The notes under the pieces: model-generated | What the model was told of the DNA's origin: nothing | The model's input: the letters and a program-made list of their open reading frames with translations, nothing else | Database searches by the model: none | Made by a program: the position numbers and the translations under genes | From: an uncultured Flavobacteriaceae bacterium | Lineage (GTDB): Bacteria; Bacteroidota; Bacteroidia; Flavobacteriales; Flavobacteriaceae | NCBI GenBank assembly: GCA_947494695.1 | Contig: CANLWB010000006.1 | Coordinates: 1-64,000, forward strand | Reading direction: 5' to 3' | Length of the DNA: 64,000 nucleotides | Part shown: positions 36,706 through 44,754 of the stretch, one piece after another | Position numbering within the stretch: position 1 is the first letter of the stretch | Layout of the letters: every line of letters begins with the position of its first letter

Positions 36706-36771
36706 TCTAAATATACTCCATAAGCACATTCTTACATACTTCCCTAAGAAAAACATAGCAACTTTTGCGTA

Positions 36772-36795
36772 ATTTATTATGCATGCATAATAAAT
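36772..36795. promoter_or_regulatory. Candidate MarR operator upstream of the fad operon
   Basis: A perfect 24-base palindrome centred on TTATGCATGCATAA. It lies six bases before the -7 box at 36802-36809 and so covers the -33 region, where a bound repressor would block RNA polymerase. Similar ATGCAT-centred sites are known for other MarR regulators. Confidence 0.75.
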
Positions 36796-36801
36796 TTTTC
36801 A

Positions 36802-36809
36802 TATCTTTG
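36802..36809 (+). promoter_or_regulatory. -7 element TATCTTTG of the marR-fad operon
   Basis: Exact TAnnTTTG match, 18 bases before the marR ATG, directly after the 24-base palindrome. Confidence 0.7.
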
Positions 36810-36826
36810 ATATCCAACCAAATGAT

Positions 36827-37270
36827 ATGAAAGACAAAACGATTGACTATATGCTAAGGACGACTTGGCTTGCAGTGCAAAAAATGTATAATGAAGAGGC
36901 TGCTAAGTTTGATAGTACTATGGCGACCGGCTTTACTTTATTGAGTATTGATCCCGAAAAAGGAACCCCATCGACGGCTTTAGGTCCAAAAATGGGGATG
37001 GAAGCAACAAGCCTTTCCAGAATATTAAAAACGATGGAAGCAAAGGGCTTGATAGTACGTAAACCAAATCCAGACGACGGACGCGGTGTAATTATCTCTC
37101 TTACAGACTTTGGGCTTGAAAAGAGGAACTACTCCAGAGAGAAAGTTCTAACGTTTAATGATGCCATTAGAAATAATGTCTCCGACGAGAAACTAAATCA
37201 TTTCTATGAAGTAGCAGAAATCATTAACGATATGGTGTCAAACAAAAAAATATATAATAAAAATGGTTAG
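36827..37270 (+). CDS. MarR family transcriptional regulator
   Basis: A 147-residue winged-helix regulator: MGMEATSLSRILKTMEAKGL is the recognition region and RKPNPDDGRGVIISLTDFG the wing. It is the first gene of the beta-oxidation operon, 9 bases before fadN. Fatty-acid or acyl-CoA responsive autorepression through the palindrome at 36772-36795 is inferred from position. Confidence 0.88.
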   Translation: MKDKTIDYMLRTTWLAVQKMYNEEAAKFDSTMATGFTLLSIDPEKGTPSTALGPKMGMEATSLSRILKTMEAKGLIVRKPNPDDGRGVIISLTDFGLEKRNYSREKVLTFNDAIRNNVSDEKLNHFYEVAEIINDMVSNKKIYNKNG

Positions 37271-37279
37271 TCACATAAA

Positions 37280-39688
37280 ATGAATAAACGTAGAATAAAA
37301 AAAGTAGCCATTATAGGCTCGGGCATTATGGGAAGCGGTATTGCATGTCATTTTGCTAATATTGGCGTAGATGTTTTATTACTAGATATAGTTCCCAGAG
37401 AACTAAACGATAAGGAAAAAGCCAAAGGTTTATCCCTTGAAGATAAAGCCGTTAGAAACAGACTCGTTAACGATGCACTGGCTAACGCTTTAAAGTCGAA
37501 ACCATCCCCTATTTACCATTCTAAATTTGCAAATCGTATTACCACGGGTAACCTGGAAGACGATATTGCTAAAATTAAGAGTGTTGACTGGATTATGGAA
37601 GTGGTTGTAGAACGACTGGATATAAAGAAACAGGTGTTTGAAACTATTGAAAAATATAGAACTCCAGGTACCTTAATTACCAGTAACACTTCAGGGATTC
37701 CAATTAAATTTATGAGTGAAGGCAGAAGTGAAGATTTTCAAAAGCACTTTTGTGGTACACACTTCTTTAACCCGGCACGTTACCTAAAACTGTTCGAAAT
37801 TATTCCAGGCCCTAAAACAGAGGCCGCTGTTTTAGAATTCTTAAGCGGTTATGGAGAACAATTTCTGGGAAAAACTGCTGTAGTAGCTAAAGATACACCG
37901 GCATTTATTGGAAATCGCATTGGTATTTTTAGTATCATGAGCTTATTCCATACCGTTAAAGAGATGGATTTAACCATTGAAGATATAGATAAACTATCAG
38001 GACCGGTTATTGGTAGGCCTAAGTCGGCCACATTTAGAACCGTGGATGTCGTAGGTTTAGATACGCTGGTTCATGTGGCCAACGGTATTGCCGAAAATTG
38101 TAAAGACGATGAGTGCCTGGAGCTTTTTAAACTACCGGATTTCATCAACACCATGGTCACAAATAAATGGTTGGGAAGTAAAACCGGACAAGGGTTTTAC
38201 AAGAAAACCGTTTCTGCTGAAGGTAAAAAAGAAATTCTATCATTAGACTTAAATACATTAGAATATCGCTCTAAGAAAAAGGCAAAATTTGCCACCTTGG
38301 AGCTTACTAAACCTATAGATAAGGTTGTAGACCGATTTGAGGTTTTAGTATCCGGTAAAGACAAAGCCGGAGCATTTTATCGAAAAAATTTCGCTGCTTT
38401 GTTTGCCTACTGCTCCAAGCGTATCCCCGAAATTACAGATGAGCTATATAAAATAGACGATGCTATGAAAGCAGGTTTTGGTTGGGAGCATGGTCCGTTC
38501 CAAATCTGGGATGCCATTGGCGTAGAAAAAGGTATCGAAATCATGAAAGCCGAAGGTTTAGAACCAGCTTCGTGGGTACACGATATGATTGCCTCGGGTA
38601 GTACAACATTCTATTCTGTAAAGGATGGAGCCAGCTACGCTTATGATATTCCAAAGAAAACCCAAGAAAAAATACCGGGACAAGATGCGTTTATCATCTT
38701 AGACAATATTAGAACATCCCATGAAGTGTTCAAGAACTCTGGGGTTGTTATTGAAGATTTGGGAGACGGTATCTTAAACTGTGAATTCCAATCTAAAATG
38801 AATACGATTGGAGGTGATGTTTTAGCCGGACTTAATAAGGCTATTGATTTAGCCGAGAAAGACTATCGGGGATTAATTATTGGTAACCAAGGTGCTAATT
38901 TCTCAGTTGGTGCCAATATTGGTATGATCTTTATGATGGCTGTTGAACAAGAATACGACGAGCTTAATGCTGCAATCAAGTATTTTCAGGATACCATGAT
39001 GCGCATGCGTTACTCGGCCATTCCAACCATTTCAGCACCACATGGTATGTCTCTAGGAGGGGCTTGTGAATTGTCTATGCATGCCGATAAAGTTGTGGCT
39101 GCAGCCGAAACTTATATCGGATTAGTTGAATTTGGGGTTGGAGTTATTCCAGGAGGTGCCGGATCGAAAGAAATGGCACTACGAGCTTCAGATACCTTTA
39201 GAAAAGGAGATGTAGAACTTAATATTTTACAAGAATACTTTTTAACCATTGGGATGGCCAAAGTCGCGACATCGGCTTATGAAGCCTTCGATTTGGGGAT
39301 ACTCCAAAAAGGAAAAGACGTTGTAGTCGTTAATAAAGACAGGCAAATTGCCACAGCCAAAGCACATGCCTCATTAATGGCAGATGCAGGGTATACGCAA
39401 CCTGTAAAACGAAAAGACGTAAAAGTTCTTGGAAAACAAGCCTTGGGCATGTTTTTGGTGGGAACAGACTCTATGGAAGCATCCAATTATATTAGTGAGC
39501 ACGATCGTAAGATTGCTAATAAACTCGCTTACGTCATGGCAGGAGGTGATTTATCAGAGCCTAGCCTCGTAAGTGAACAGTACTTATTAGACTTAGAACG
39601 TGAAGCCTTTTTAAGTTTATGTACAGAACGTAAAACCTTAGAACGCATACAACATATGTTGAAGACAGGGAAACCGTTGAGGAATTAA
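37280..39688 (+). CDS. fadN: 3-hydroxyacyl-CoA dehydrogenase / enoyl-CoA hydratase fusion (FadN-type)
   Basis: 802 residues. The N-terminal half is the NAD-dependent dehydrogenase (IGSGIMGSGIACHFANIG near residue 12; FFNPARYLKLFEIIPG; RIGIFSIMS). The C-terminal half is a crotonase domain (about 485-700; GANFSVGANIGMI oxyanion hole region, GGACELSMHADKVVAAAE). This order, dehydrogenase first, is that of Bacillus FadN and the reverse of E. coli FadB/FadJ. It catalyses steps two and three of beta-oxidation. Confidence 0.9.
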   Translation: MNKRRIKKVAIIGSGIMGSGIACHFANIGVDVLLLDIVPRELNDKEKAKGLSLEDKAVRNRLVNDALANALKSKPSPIYHSKFANRITTGNLEDDIAKIKSVDWIMEVVVERLDIKKQVFETIEKYRTPGTLITSNTSGIPIKFMSEGRSEDFQKHFCGTHFFNPARYLKLFEIIPGPKTEAAVLEFLSGYGEQFLGKTAVVAKDTPAFIGNRIGIFSIMSLFHTVKEMDLTIEDIDKLSGPVIGRPKSATFRTVDVVGLDTLVHVANGIAENCKDDECLELFKLPDFINTMVTNKWLGSKTGQGFYKKTVSAEGKKEILSLDLNTLEYRSKKKAKFATLELTKPIDKVVDRFEVLVSGKDKAGAFYRKNFAALFAYCSKRIPEITDELYKIDDAMKAGFGWEHGPFQIWDAIGVEKGIEIMKAEGLEPASWVHDMIASGSTTFYSVKDGASYAYDIPKKTQEKIPGQDAFIILDNIRTSHEVFKNSGVVIEDLGDGILNCEFQSKMNTIGGDVLAGLNKAIDLAEKDYRGLIIGNQGANFSVGANIGMIFMMAVEQEYDELNAAIKYFQDTMMRMRYSAIPTISAPHGMSLGGACELSMHADKVVAAAETYIGLVEFGVGVIPGGAGSKEMALRASDTFRKGDVELNILQEYFLTIGMAKVATSAYEAFDLGILQKGKDVVVVNKDRQIATAKAHASLMADAGYTQPVKRKDVKVLGKQALGMFLVGTDSMEASNYISEHDRKIANKLAYVMAGGDLSEPSLVSEQYLLDLEREAFLSLCTERKTLERIQHMLKTGKPLRN

Positions 39689-39795
39689 GTGTTAAGAATA
39701 AATAGAAGTATTAAGTACTAAGTATTAAGTACTAAGAAGTACCCATGGTACTAAGAAAAAATAACTAAAACGAAAACGATTAATAAAGTTTTATA
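39689..39795. repeat. Left flank repeats of the first four-helix-bundle insertion
   Basis: Directly after the fadN stop, the 14-mer TATTAAGTACTAAG occurs twice in a row (39709-39736), preceded by ATTAAGTGTTAAG. The block is the inverted counterpart of the right flank at 40150-40212. Confidence 0.7.
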
Positions 39796-40152
39796 ATGCA
39801 CAGATTTGAAGAGTTAATAATATGGCAAAAAGCAATGGATATAACTGAATCATGCTATAGAGCCTCAGATAATTTCCCTAAAGAAGAAAAATTTAATTTG
39901 ACATCTCAACTTAGAAGAAGTGCAGTATCTATACCTTCTAACATTGCAGAAGGAGCTGGAAGAAATACCAATGGAGAATTCAAACAATTCTTGGGAATTG
40001 CTAACGGTTCGTCCTTTGAGCTATTAACACAATTATATTTATCTAAAAGATTAAATCTAATAACAGAGGAAAAAGTAAGACCAATTATTAATGAGGTAGT
40101 TGAAGTAACGAAAATGAACTATTCGCTTCAAAAAAACCTCAAAACATCTTAA
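39796..40152 (+). CDS. Four-helix-bundle protein (23S rRNA intervening-sequence / bAvd-like), copy 1
   Basis: 118 residues: HRFEELIIWQKAMDITESCY start, then LTSQLRRSAVSIPSNIAEGAGR, the family hallmark. Homologues are encoded in intervening sequences of bacterial 23S rRNA and resemble the accessory protein Avd of diversity-generating retroelements; the role of free-standing copies is unknown. It sits between fadN and fadA and is flanked by A+T-rich inverted repeats that are not part of the fad genes, so it looks like an inserted module. Confidence 0.85.
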   Translation: MHRFEELIIWQKAMDITESCYRASDNFPKEEKFNLTSQLRRSAVSIPSNIAEGAGRNTNGEFKQFLGIANGSSFELLTQLYLSKRLNLITEEKVRPIINEVVEVTKMNYSLQKNLKTS

Positions 40153-40215
40153 TACTTGACACTTTGTACTTAATACTTGATACTTGATACTTGATACTTG
40201 ATACTTAATACTAAA
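40150..40215. repeat. Right flank repeats of the first four-helix-bundle insertion
   Basis: At least four copies of the heptamer TACTTGA in tandem, bounded by TACTTAATAC. Its complement (GTATTAAGTATCAAG) resembles the left flank TATTAAGTACTAAG, so the two flanks form an imperfect inverted repeat around the gene. Confidence 0.75.
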
Positions 40216-40229
40216 ATCTCAATTCAAAA

Positions 40230-41420
40230 ATGAAACAAGCATATATAGTAAAGGCATACAGAACCGCAGTAGGTAAAGCTCCAAAAGGTGTCTTTCGTTT
40301 TAAAAGAACCGATGAATTGGCTGCTGAAACTATTCAGTACATGATGAACGAACTACCACAATTGGATAAAACTCGTATTGACGATGTTATTGTTGGTAAT
40401 GCGATGCCCGAGGGCTCACAAGGTTTAAATATGGCACGACTAATCTCTCTTATGGGATTGAATAGTGTGGACATTCCGGGTGTGACGGTAAATCGTTTTT
40501 GCTCTTCCGGAATAGAAACCATAGGTATTGCAACGGCTAAAATACAGTCTGGTATGGCCGATTGTATTATTGCCGGAGGTGCAGAAAGCATGAGCTCGGT
40601 ACCCATGACTGGATTCAAACCGGAATTAAATTACGATATCGTAAAAGCGGGTCATGAAGACTATTATTGGGGTATGGGAAATACGGCAGAGGCCGTCGCC
40701 AATCAGTTTAACGTATCTCGTGAAGATCAAGATGAGTTCGCTTATAACTCACACATGAAAGCTTTAAAAGCATTGGCTGAAGATCGCTTTCAAGATCAGA
40801 TTGTTCCTATCGAAGTTGAACAAACATATATAGATGCCAACGGAAAAAAGGCATCCAAATCTTATACCGTGACAAAAGATGAAGGTCCCCGGGCCAATAC
40901 CAGTTTAGACGCTTTGGCCAAACTTAGGGCCGTTTTTGCTCAGGGAGGAAGTGTAACAGCCGGAAACTCATCGCAAACTAGTGACGGTGCTGCATTTGTG
41001 ATGGTTATGAGCGAAGATATGGTTAAAGAATTAAATCTGGAACCGGTAGCTCGCCTGGTGAGTTACGCGGCCGCCGGAGTAGAACCAAGAATTATGGGAA
41101 TTGGCCCGGTGAAGGCTATTCCAAAAGCATTAAAACAAGCAAACTTAAAGCAATCAGATTTAGAGCTTATCGAATTAAACGAAGCCTTTGCTTCACAATC
41201 TCTGGCAGTAATTAGGGAACTCGATCTAAATCCGAATATTATAAACGTTAATGGAGGCGCTATTGCTTTAGGACACCCACTGGGCTGTACAGGAACAAAA
41301 CTATCCGTCCAACTATTTGATGAAATGCGCAAGCGCGACATGAAAGGAAAGTATGGGGCCGTTACCATGTGTGTTGGAACCGGACAAGGTGCTTGTGGGA
41401 TTTTTGAATTCCTGAATTAA
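40230..41420 (+). CDS. fadA: Acetyl-CoA C-acyltransferase (3-ketoacyl-CoA thiolase)
   Basis: A 396-residue thiolase. Nucleophile Cys in VNRFCSSGIET, catalytic His in GGAIALGHPLGCTG, second Cys in CVGTGQGACGIF. NEAFASQ is typical. It does the last step of beta-oxidation. Its place after fadN and before fadE matches the Bacillus fadNAE order. Confidence 0.93.
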   Translation: MKQAYIVKAYRTAVGKAPKGVFRFKRTDELAAETIQYMMNELPQLDKTRIDDVIVGNAMPEGSQGLNMARLISLMGLNSVDIPGVTVNRFCSSGIETIGIATAKIQSGMADCIIAGGAESMSSVPMTGFKPELNYDIVKAGHEDYYWGMGNTAEAVANQFNVSREDQDEFAYNSHMKALKALAEDRFQDQIVPIEVEQTYIDANGKKASKSYTVTKDEGPRANTSLDALAKLRAVFAQGGSVTAGNSSQTSDGAAFVMVMSEDMVKELNLEPVARLVSYAAAGVEPRIMGIGPVKAIPKALKQANLKQSDLELIELNEAFASQSLAVIRELDLNPNIINVNGGAIALGHPLGCTGTKLSVQLFDEMRKRDMKGKYGAVTMCVGTGQGACGIFEFLN

Positions 41421-41882
41421 GAATAGAGAACACAGAGAATAGAAGGTTAATTATAAAAAGATGGGGTATAAGAAACGTCATAATTACAAAAATTTAAAAA
41501 TTTGGAAGCTTGGTTTGGAAATAACAAATAATATTTCAGATATATTAATGGAGTTTCCAAAACATGAACGTTATGATTTGTCTTCGCAAATAAGTAGATG
41601 CTCTGTGTCTGTTCCAGGTAATATAGCCGAAGGTTCTGCTAAGTCAGATAAATCATTTAGTAATTACACAGACATTTTTTCTTTAGGATCATCTTTCGAG
41701 TTAGGTACCCAACTATTGGTTGCACATCACAGAAAGTACATTAATAACAAAACTTTAAAAGAATTAGAAGATAAAATAGAAGAGTTTCAGAGAATGACCA
41801 TGGGATTTCAAAACGGACTTAATAGTTAAAGTTATCGTCTATAATCTATATTCTATTCTCTATTTTCTAAAATAAAAACAAC
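41421..41882. repeat. Second four-helix-bundle insertion with inverted flanks
   Basis: GAGAATAGAA at 41435-41444 is the exact inverse complement of TTCTATTCTC at 41851-41860. The flanks otherwise repeat AGAATAGAGAA-like words on the left and TTCTCTATTTTCT on the right. The gene lies inside. Confidence 0.7.
41461..41829 (+). CDS. Four-helix-bundle protein (23S rRNA intervening-sequence / bAvd-like), copy 2
   Basis: 122 residues: NYKNLKIWKLGLEITNNISD, then LSSQISRCSVSVPGNIAEGS, and a final QNGLNS. Same family as copy 1 but only distantly alike in sequence, with flanks of a different repeat word. It sits between fadA and fadE, so the operon has received the same kind of gene twice, independently. 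Confidence 0.85.
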   Translation: MGYKKRHNYKNLKIWKLGLEITNNISDILMEFPKHERYDLSSQISRCSVSVPGNIAEGSAKSDKSFSNYTDIFSLGSSFELGTQLLVAHHRKYINNKTLKELEDKIEEFQRMTMGFQNGLNS

Positions 41883-43688
41883 ATGGAAGAAAACAATATT
41901 TTACGTGGCGGACAATTTTTGGTTAAGGAAACCAATTGTGATGATATATTCACACCCGAAGATTTTAACGAGGATCAATTAATGATGAAAGAAGCGGTCA
42001 CTGAGTTTGTTGATCGCGAGCTTTGGGTAAAAAAAGCTCAATTTGAACAAAAAGATTATGCGCTAACAGAAACTTGTATGCAAAAAGCTGGAGAACTTGG
42101 TTTTTTAAGCGTTTCCGTTCCTGCAGAGTATAGTGGTATGGGTATGGGATTTGTAGATACCATGTTGGTTTGTGATTTCATCTCGGGAGCAACCGGATCT
42201 TTTAGTACTGCATTTGGAGCTCACACAGGAATTGGAACCATGCCTATTACATTGTATGGAACCGAAGAACAAAAACAAAAATACGTTCCCAAACTGGCCA
42301 CAGGAGAATGGTTTGGAGCCTACTGTCTAACAGAGCCTAGTGCGGGTAGTGATGCCAATTCGGGAAAAACCAAAGCCGTATTATCCGATGATGGTAAAAC
42401 CTATAAAATTACAGGGCAAAAAATGTGGATTTCCAATGCTGGATTTTGCAGCCTAATGATCGTTTTTGCTCGTATAGAAGATGATAAAAATATCACTGGG
42501 TTTATTGTCGAATTTGATCCCGAAAACCCAAATGGTATCACCATGGGAGAAGAGGAACACAAGCTCGGTATTCGTGCTTCGTCAACAAGACAAGTATTTT
42601 TTAACGAAACCGAAGTTCCTGTTGAAAATATGTTATCGACCAGAGGTAATGGGTTTAAAATAGCGATGAACGCCCTAAATGTTGGACGTATTAAGTTAGC
42701 TGCAGCCTGTCTCGATGCACAAAGACGTACGATAACCGAATCGGTAAAGTACGCCAACGAACGCATTCAATTTAAAACGCCAATTTCAAGTTTTGGAGCC
42801 ATACGTCAAAAAATTGCCGAAATGGCAACCAATTGTTGGGTAGGAGAAGCTGCTTCATACAGAGCCGCAAAGAATATAGAGGATCGTATAGAACTTAGAA
42901 AAAACAACGGAAAAGACACCCATCAGGAAGCCGAGCTAAAAGGTGTTGAAGAGTATGCTATTGAGTGCTCTATTCTTAAAGTGGCTGTTTCAGAGTTTAT
43001 TCAAAATTGTACAGATGAAGGCATTCAGATTTTTGGTGGTATGGGCTTCTCAGAGGAAACCCCAATCGAATCTGCCTGGAGAGATGCCAGAATATCAAGA
43101 ATCTATGAAGGCACCAATGAAATAAACAGAATGTTATCTGTTGGCATGCTTATCAAAAAAGCCATGAAAGGTCATGTTGATGTGCTAACGCCGGCTATGG
43201 CAGTAAAAGATGAATTGGTTGGTATTCCATCATTCGAAGTTCCTGATTATTCCGAATTGTTTTCAGAAGAAAAAAATATTGTAAAAAACCTTAAAAAACT
43301 GTTCTTAATGGTGGCCGGAGCCGCTTTGCAGAAGTACGGCGAAAATATAGAAGAGCAGCAGCAACTTATGTTGGCATCCTCCGATATTTTAATTCAAATT
43401 TATTTAGCTGAATCTGCCATCCTTCGTGCTGAAAAATTAGCAAAAAAAGAAGGAGAAGATCATGCAAAAGAGCAAATTGCTATGGCAAAACTAAACCTCT
43501 TCCATGCCATTGATGTTATAGAAACAGCAGGTAAGCATTCCATCATATCTTTCTCTACAGGAGACGAACAACGTATGATGCTCATGGGGTTAAAACGTTA
43601 CATCAAATATGTAAATATGCCAAACATTATAGAATTAAGACATATAATCGCCGAAAAAGTGATTAAAGAAAATAAATACTGTTTTTAA
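41883..43688 (+). CDS. fadE: Acyl-CoA dehydrogenase
   Basis: A 601-residue FAD enzyme. YCLTEPSAGSDANSGKTKA and ITGQKMWISNAGF form the flavin/substrate region, and IYEGTNEINRMLSVGMLIKK ends the catalytic core. The C-terminal extension of about 170 residues is helical, as in the long FadE type of Bacillus and Bacteroidota. It does the first step of beta-oxidation. Last gene of the operon; a hairpin follows at 43724. Confidence 0.92.
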   Translation: MEENNILRGGQFLVKETNCDDIFTPEDFNEDQLMMKEAVTEFVDRELWVKKAQFEQKDYALTETCMQKAGELGFLSVSVPAEYSGMGMGFVDTMLVCDFISGATGSFSTAFGAHTGIGTMPITLYGTEEQKQKYVPKLATGEWFGAYCLTEPSAGSDANSGKTKAVLSDDGKTYKITGQKMWISNAGFCSLMIVFARIEDDKNITGFIVEFDPENPNGITMGEEEHKLGIRASSTRQVFFNETEVPVENMLSTRGNGFKIAMNALNVGRIKLAAACLDAQRRTITESVKYANERIQFKTPISSFGAIRQKIAEMATNCWVGEAASYRAAKNIEDRIELRKNNGKDTHQEAELKGVEEYAIECSILKVAVSEFIQNCTDEGIQIFGGMGFSEETPIESAWRDARISRIYEGTNEINRMLSVGMLIKKAMKGHVDVLTPAMAVKDELVGIPSFEVPDYSELFSEEKNIVKNLKKLFLMVAGAALQKYGENIEEQQQLMLASSDILIQIYLAESAILRAEKLAKKEGEDHAKEQIAMAKLNLFHAIDVIETAGKHSIISFSTGDEQRMMLMGLKRYIKYVNMPNIIELRHIIAEKVIKENKYCF

Positions 43689-43723
43689 ACAGATATAAAA
43701 TTAATAGTGACTAACTCAACTCT

Positions 43724-43761
43724 AAAAAGCGCTCCGGATAAATAGTTTCGCAGCGCTTTTT
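43724..43761 (+). terminator. Rho-independent terminator of the fad operon
   Basis: AAAAAGCGCT and AGCGCTTTTT arms around an 18-base loop, followed by TAATTTT, 36 bases past the fadE stop. Confidence 0.85.
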
Positions 43762-43812
43762 AATTTTATATAACATGTTTATAAAATGCGTCAAGTAGTA
43801 CAAGGACTCAAA

Positions 43813-43910
43813 TGTCAAGTGACCATTCATATCGAAATGAGACTCGATTGAGACATCGCATCATGCTTATTCTCACTGTTATGTGATTTCTCCCATCGTC
43901 GAAATTGGCA
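43813..43910. repeat. Dispersed intergenic element, copy A
   Basis: Shares TGTCAAG, CGATTGAG, TCGCATC, TGTTAT and GATTTCTC with copy B at 48609-48694, in the same order. Ends are inverted (TGTCA / TGGCA). Not inside any gene. Confidence 0.65.
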
Positions 43911-44032
43911 CCTCATATTCCCTTCTATCTCTTAAATTTCCGAAGTATTTTATATATTACTTAATAAAACTGTCCCCGCTTTTCATGTTCTAAACGTCTT
44001 AATAATAAATGTCCATCTTTAAAACTTAGATT

Positions 44033-44503
44033 ATGAAAAATCACATAGCAATTGTCGCACTATTTTTGAGTCTATTCTCTTTTGCTCAAACCGAAACAAT
44101 TTTAGAGCCTAAGCTTGAGAATATCTCATGGATTTCGGGTAATTGGAAGGGTGAAGCATTTGGAGGTCAAGTGGAGGAAAACTGGAGCAAACCTTCAGGC
44201 GGTTCTATGATGGCTACGTTTAAGCTCATTAATAACGGTGATGTCTCGTTTTACGAAATTGAAATTATTCGAGAAGTAAATGAGACCCTTATTCTTCAGT
44301 TAAAACATTTTAATAACGACCTTAAAGGATGGGAAACGCAAGATGAAACGGTCGATTTTCCACTTAAAAAAATAACAAATAGTAAAGTTATTTTTGAAGG
44401 TATGACTTTCGAAAAAATTAGTGACAAGGAAATGCATGTATATGTGGACATACATCAAAAAGATGGCTCCATAGAAATTGTTAAATTTAAGTATATCAAA
44501 TAA
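44033..44503 (+). CDS. DUF6265 family exported protein
   Basis: 156 residues; signal peptide to about SFAQ19. The body begins LENISWISGNWKGEAFGG with a later EENWSKPSGGSMMATFKL, the DUF6265 pattern, a small beta-barrel-like domain of unknown role. Predicted periplasmic or secreted. Single gene. Confidence 0.8.
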   Translation: MKNHIAIVALFLSLFSFAQTETILEPKLENISWISGNWKGEAFGGQVEENWSKPSGGSMMATFKLINNGDVSFYEIEIIREVNETLILQLKHFNNDLKGWETQDETVDFPLKKITNSKVIFEGMTFEKISDKEMHVYVDIHQKDGSIEIVKFKYIK

Positions 44504-44754
44504 GTTATTGCCCAAAGTCAATCCATGAACATGGATTTATATATTGCCACGACGGATTTATTTTTGAAGCGTTTTTATTTTTATTATCTTTAAAAATATT
44601 AACCATTTCAATAATAAAATCCGTCGTTTTTACGCTATACTTTTGAGTTAGCATCGTAAAAGGGTGACATTTAGAGGTATTCCCTTTTACATAACTCCTA
44701 TTTTGCGAAGTCGACAACCAAAACATTTCAAAAGTTATATTTATCCAATAAACA

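Larger units (their letters stand above)
43689..44032. other. Intergenic region after fadE: terminator and dispersed repeat
   Basis: No gene. It holds the terminator at 43724-43761 and a copy of the TGTCA...TTGGCA dispersed element at 43813-43910. Confidence 0.6.

Noticed and set aside
40150-40215. Short regular repeats (TACTTGA) considered as a CRISPR array
   Set aside because: Units are seven bases without spacers, and there are no cas genes; they flank a four-helix-bundle gene.
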